Below, piece after piece: positions 14,337-14,831 of a stretch of 14,831 bases of DNA. Numbering within the stretch: the first letter of the stretch is position 1; every line of letters begins with the position of its first letter. Where the stretch lies: assembly GCA_002469765.1 (NCBI GenBank), contig DKNS01000107.1:1-14831 (forward strand), given 5' to 3'. A program made the translations under genes and the position numbers. The notes under the pieces are model-generated. The model did no database searches. It worked only from the letters and a program-made list of their open reading frames with translations, and was not told where the DNA came from. The stretch comes from Flavobacteriales bacterium UBA7382. GTDB taxonomy: Bacteria; Bacteroidota; Bacteroidia; Flavobacteriales_D; Sanyastnellaceae.

Positions 14337-14831
14337 TCACCACTGCATGGGCACCTCAATGAGCAGAAGCCTCGTGTCTTGGTTGGCTGCTATGGACACG
14401 CCGCTTGTGTCCCACACCCCTAGGGCGTCGCGGCGTCCAAGCTTCTGACCTCCCACGGTGGCTTCCCCTTCGAGGATCATGGCGTACAGGCCGTGGTTCA
14501 CGTCGTGCATCGCGTAGGTGTCGGACCATCCGGCGCTCAATTGGCCGAGGTGGAACCAAGCGTGTTGATGAATCTCCACCCCCTTTGACCCATCGGGCGA
14601 CACCACACATTGCAGGTGGTCTTGTTGCTCAGAGGGGTCCATGGTGATTTGGTTGTAGGACGGCGTGAGTTCGCGCCGGTTGGGGAAGACCCAGATTTGC
14701 AAGAACCGCACATCTTCATTGGCGTTGTGGTTTTTCTCGCTGTGCATGATGCCTGTGCCCGCGCTCATGATTTGAACGTCGCCTTCCCGGATCACCGTCT
14801 TGTTGCCCATGCTGTCTTCGTGTTCCAAATC
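14337..14831 (-). CDS. Pirin family protein, 3' part (N-terminus outside window)
   Basis: Pirins are bicupin iron-binding proteins, some of which are quercetin dioxygenases or redox-sensitive regulators; the bacterial role is usually unproven. The frame is open to the window edge, giving about 164 visible residues. Seen: LEHEDSMGNKTVIREGDVQIMSAGTGIMHSEKN, where GTGIMHSE carries the third and fourth metal ligands (His and Glu) of the N-terminal cupin. Then come RFLQIWVFP and a C-terminal cupin domain with LGQLSAGWSDTYA and HGLYAMILEGEATVGG. The first two His ligands (in the HPHRGFET motif of the family) would lie upstream, beyond the window. About 65-75 N-terminal residues are missing, judged from a normal length near 235. 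It ends 6 bases from the CheY-like gene on the opposite strand, and nothing links it functionally to that unit. Confidence 0.93.
   Translation of the reverse strand, partial: DLEHEDSMGNKTVIREGDVQIMSAGTGIMHSEKNHNANEDVRFLQIWVFPNRRELTPSYNQITMDPSEQQDHLQCVVSPDGSKGVEIHQHAWFHLGQLSAGWSDTYAMHDVNHGLYAMILEGEATVGGQKLGRRDALGVWDTSGVSIAANQDTRLLLIEVPMQW

Overview
The window looks like a chromosomal stretch from a high-GC member of the Bacteroidota, most likely Flavobacteriales. The evidence is a CarB that stops before the allosteric MGS domain, DUF4834 and DUF4924 proteins (both essentially Bacteroidota families), a YfhO-type membrane protein next to DUF4834, a TonB-dependent-receptor-like barrel with an N-terminal carboxypeptidase-regulatory-like domain, an OmpH/Skp chaperone, and TAnnTTTG-like promoter elements a few bases before start codons. 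The species cannot be named from the sequence. The window is densely coding: there is no gap above about 90 bases between genes, and I see no tRNA, rRNA, CRISPR array, insertion sequence or phage gene.

Layout. 1-1401 is the 3' part of carB, followed by a small DUF4834 membrane protein (1414-1617), a large YfhO-family membrane protein (1651-4179) and a FemAB/BioF2-like GNAT acyltransferase (4229-5431), all on +. The last of these collides tail to tail, with 51 bases of coding overlap, with a TonB-receptor-like outer-membrane barrel on - (5381-7918). A 78-base divergent spacer holding a perfect 15-bp palindrome separates that from a + strand group: a 76-aa unknown protein, an OmpH/Skp-like periplasmic chaperone and a DUF4924 protein, joined by ATGA overlaps (7997-9332).

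The most interesting part is a second + strand unit, 9418-14330. It holds a stand-alone E1-like (ThiF/Rv1355c-type) adenylating domain, a GNAT protein resembling signal-molecule N-acyltransferases, a 7TMR-DISM sensor histidine kinase, a REC-only response regulator with a C-terminal extension, and a CheY-like receiver. The first four overlap one another and the fifth starts 18 bases later. Co-expression of a small-molecule-type enzyme pair with a membrane sensor and two output-less receivers suggests an undescribed chemical signalling pathway. This is inference from gene order and families, not a demonstrated function. The window ends in a convergent, 5'-truncated pirin gene (14337-14831, -).
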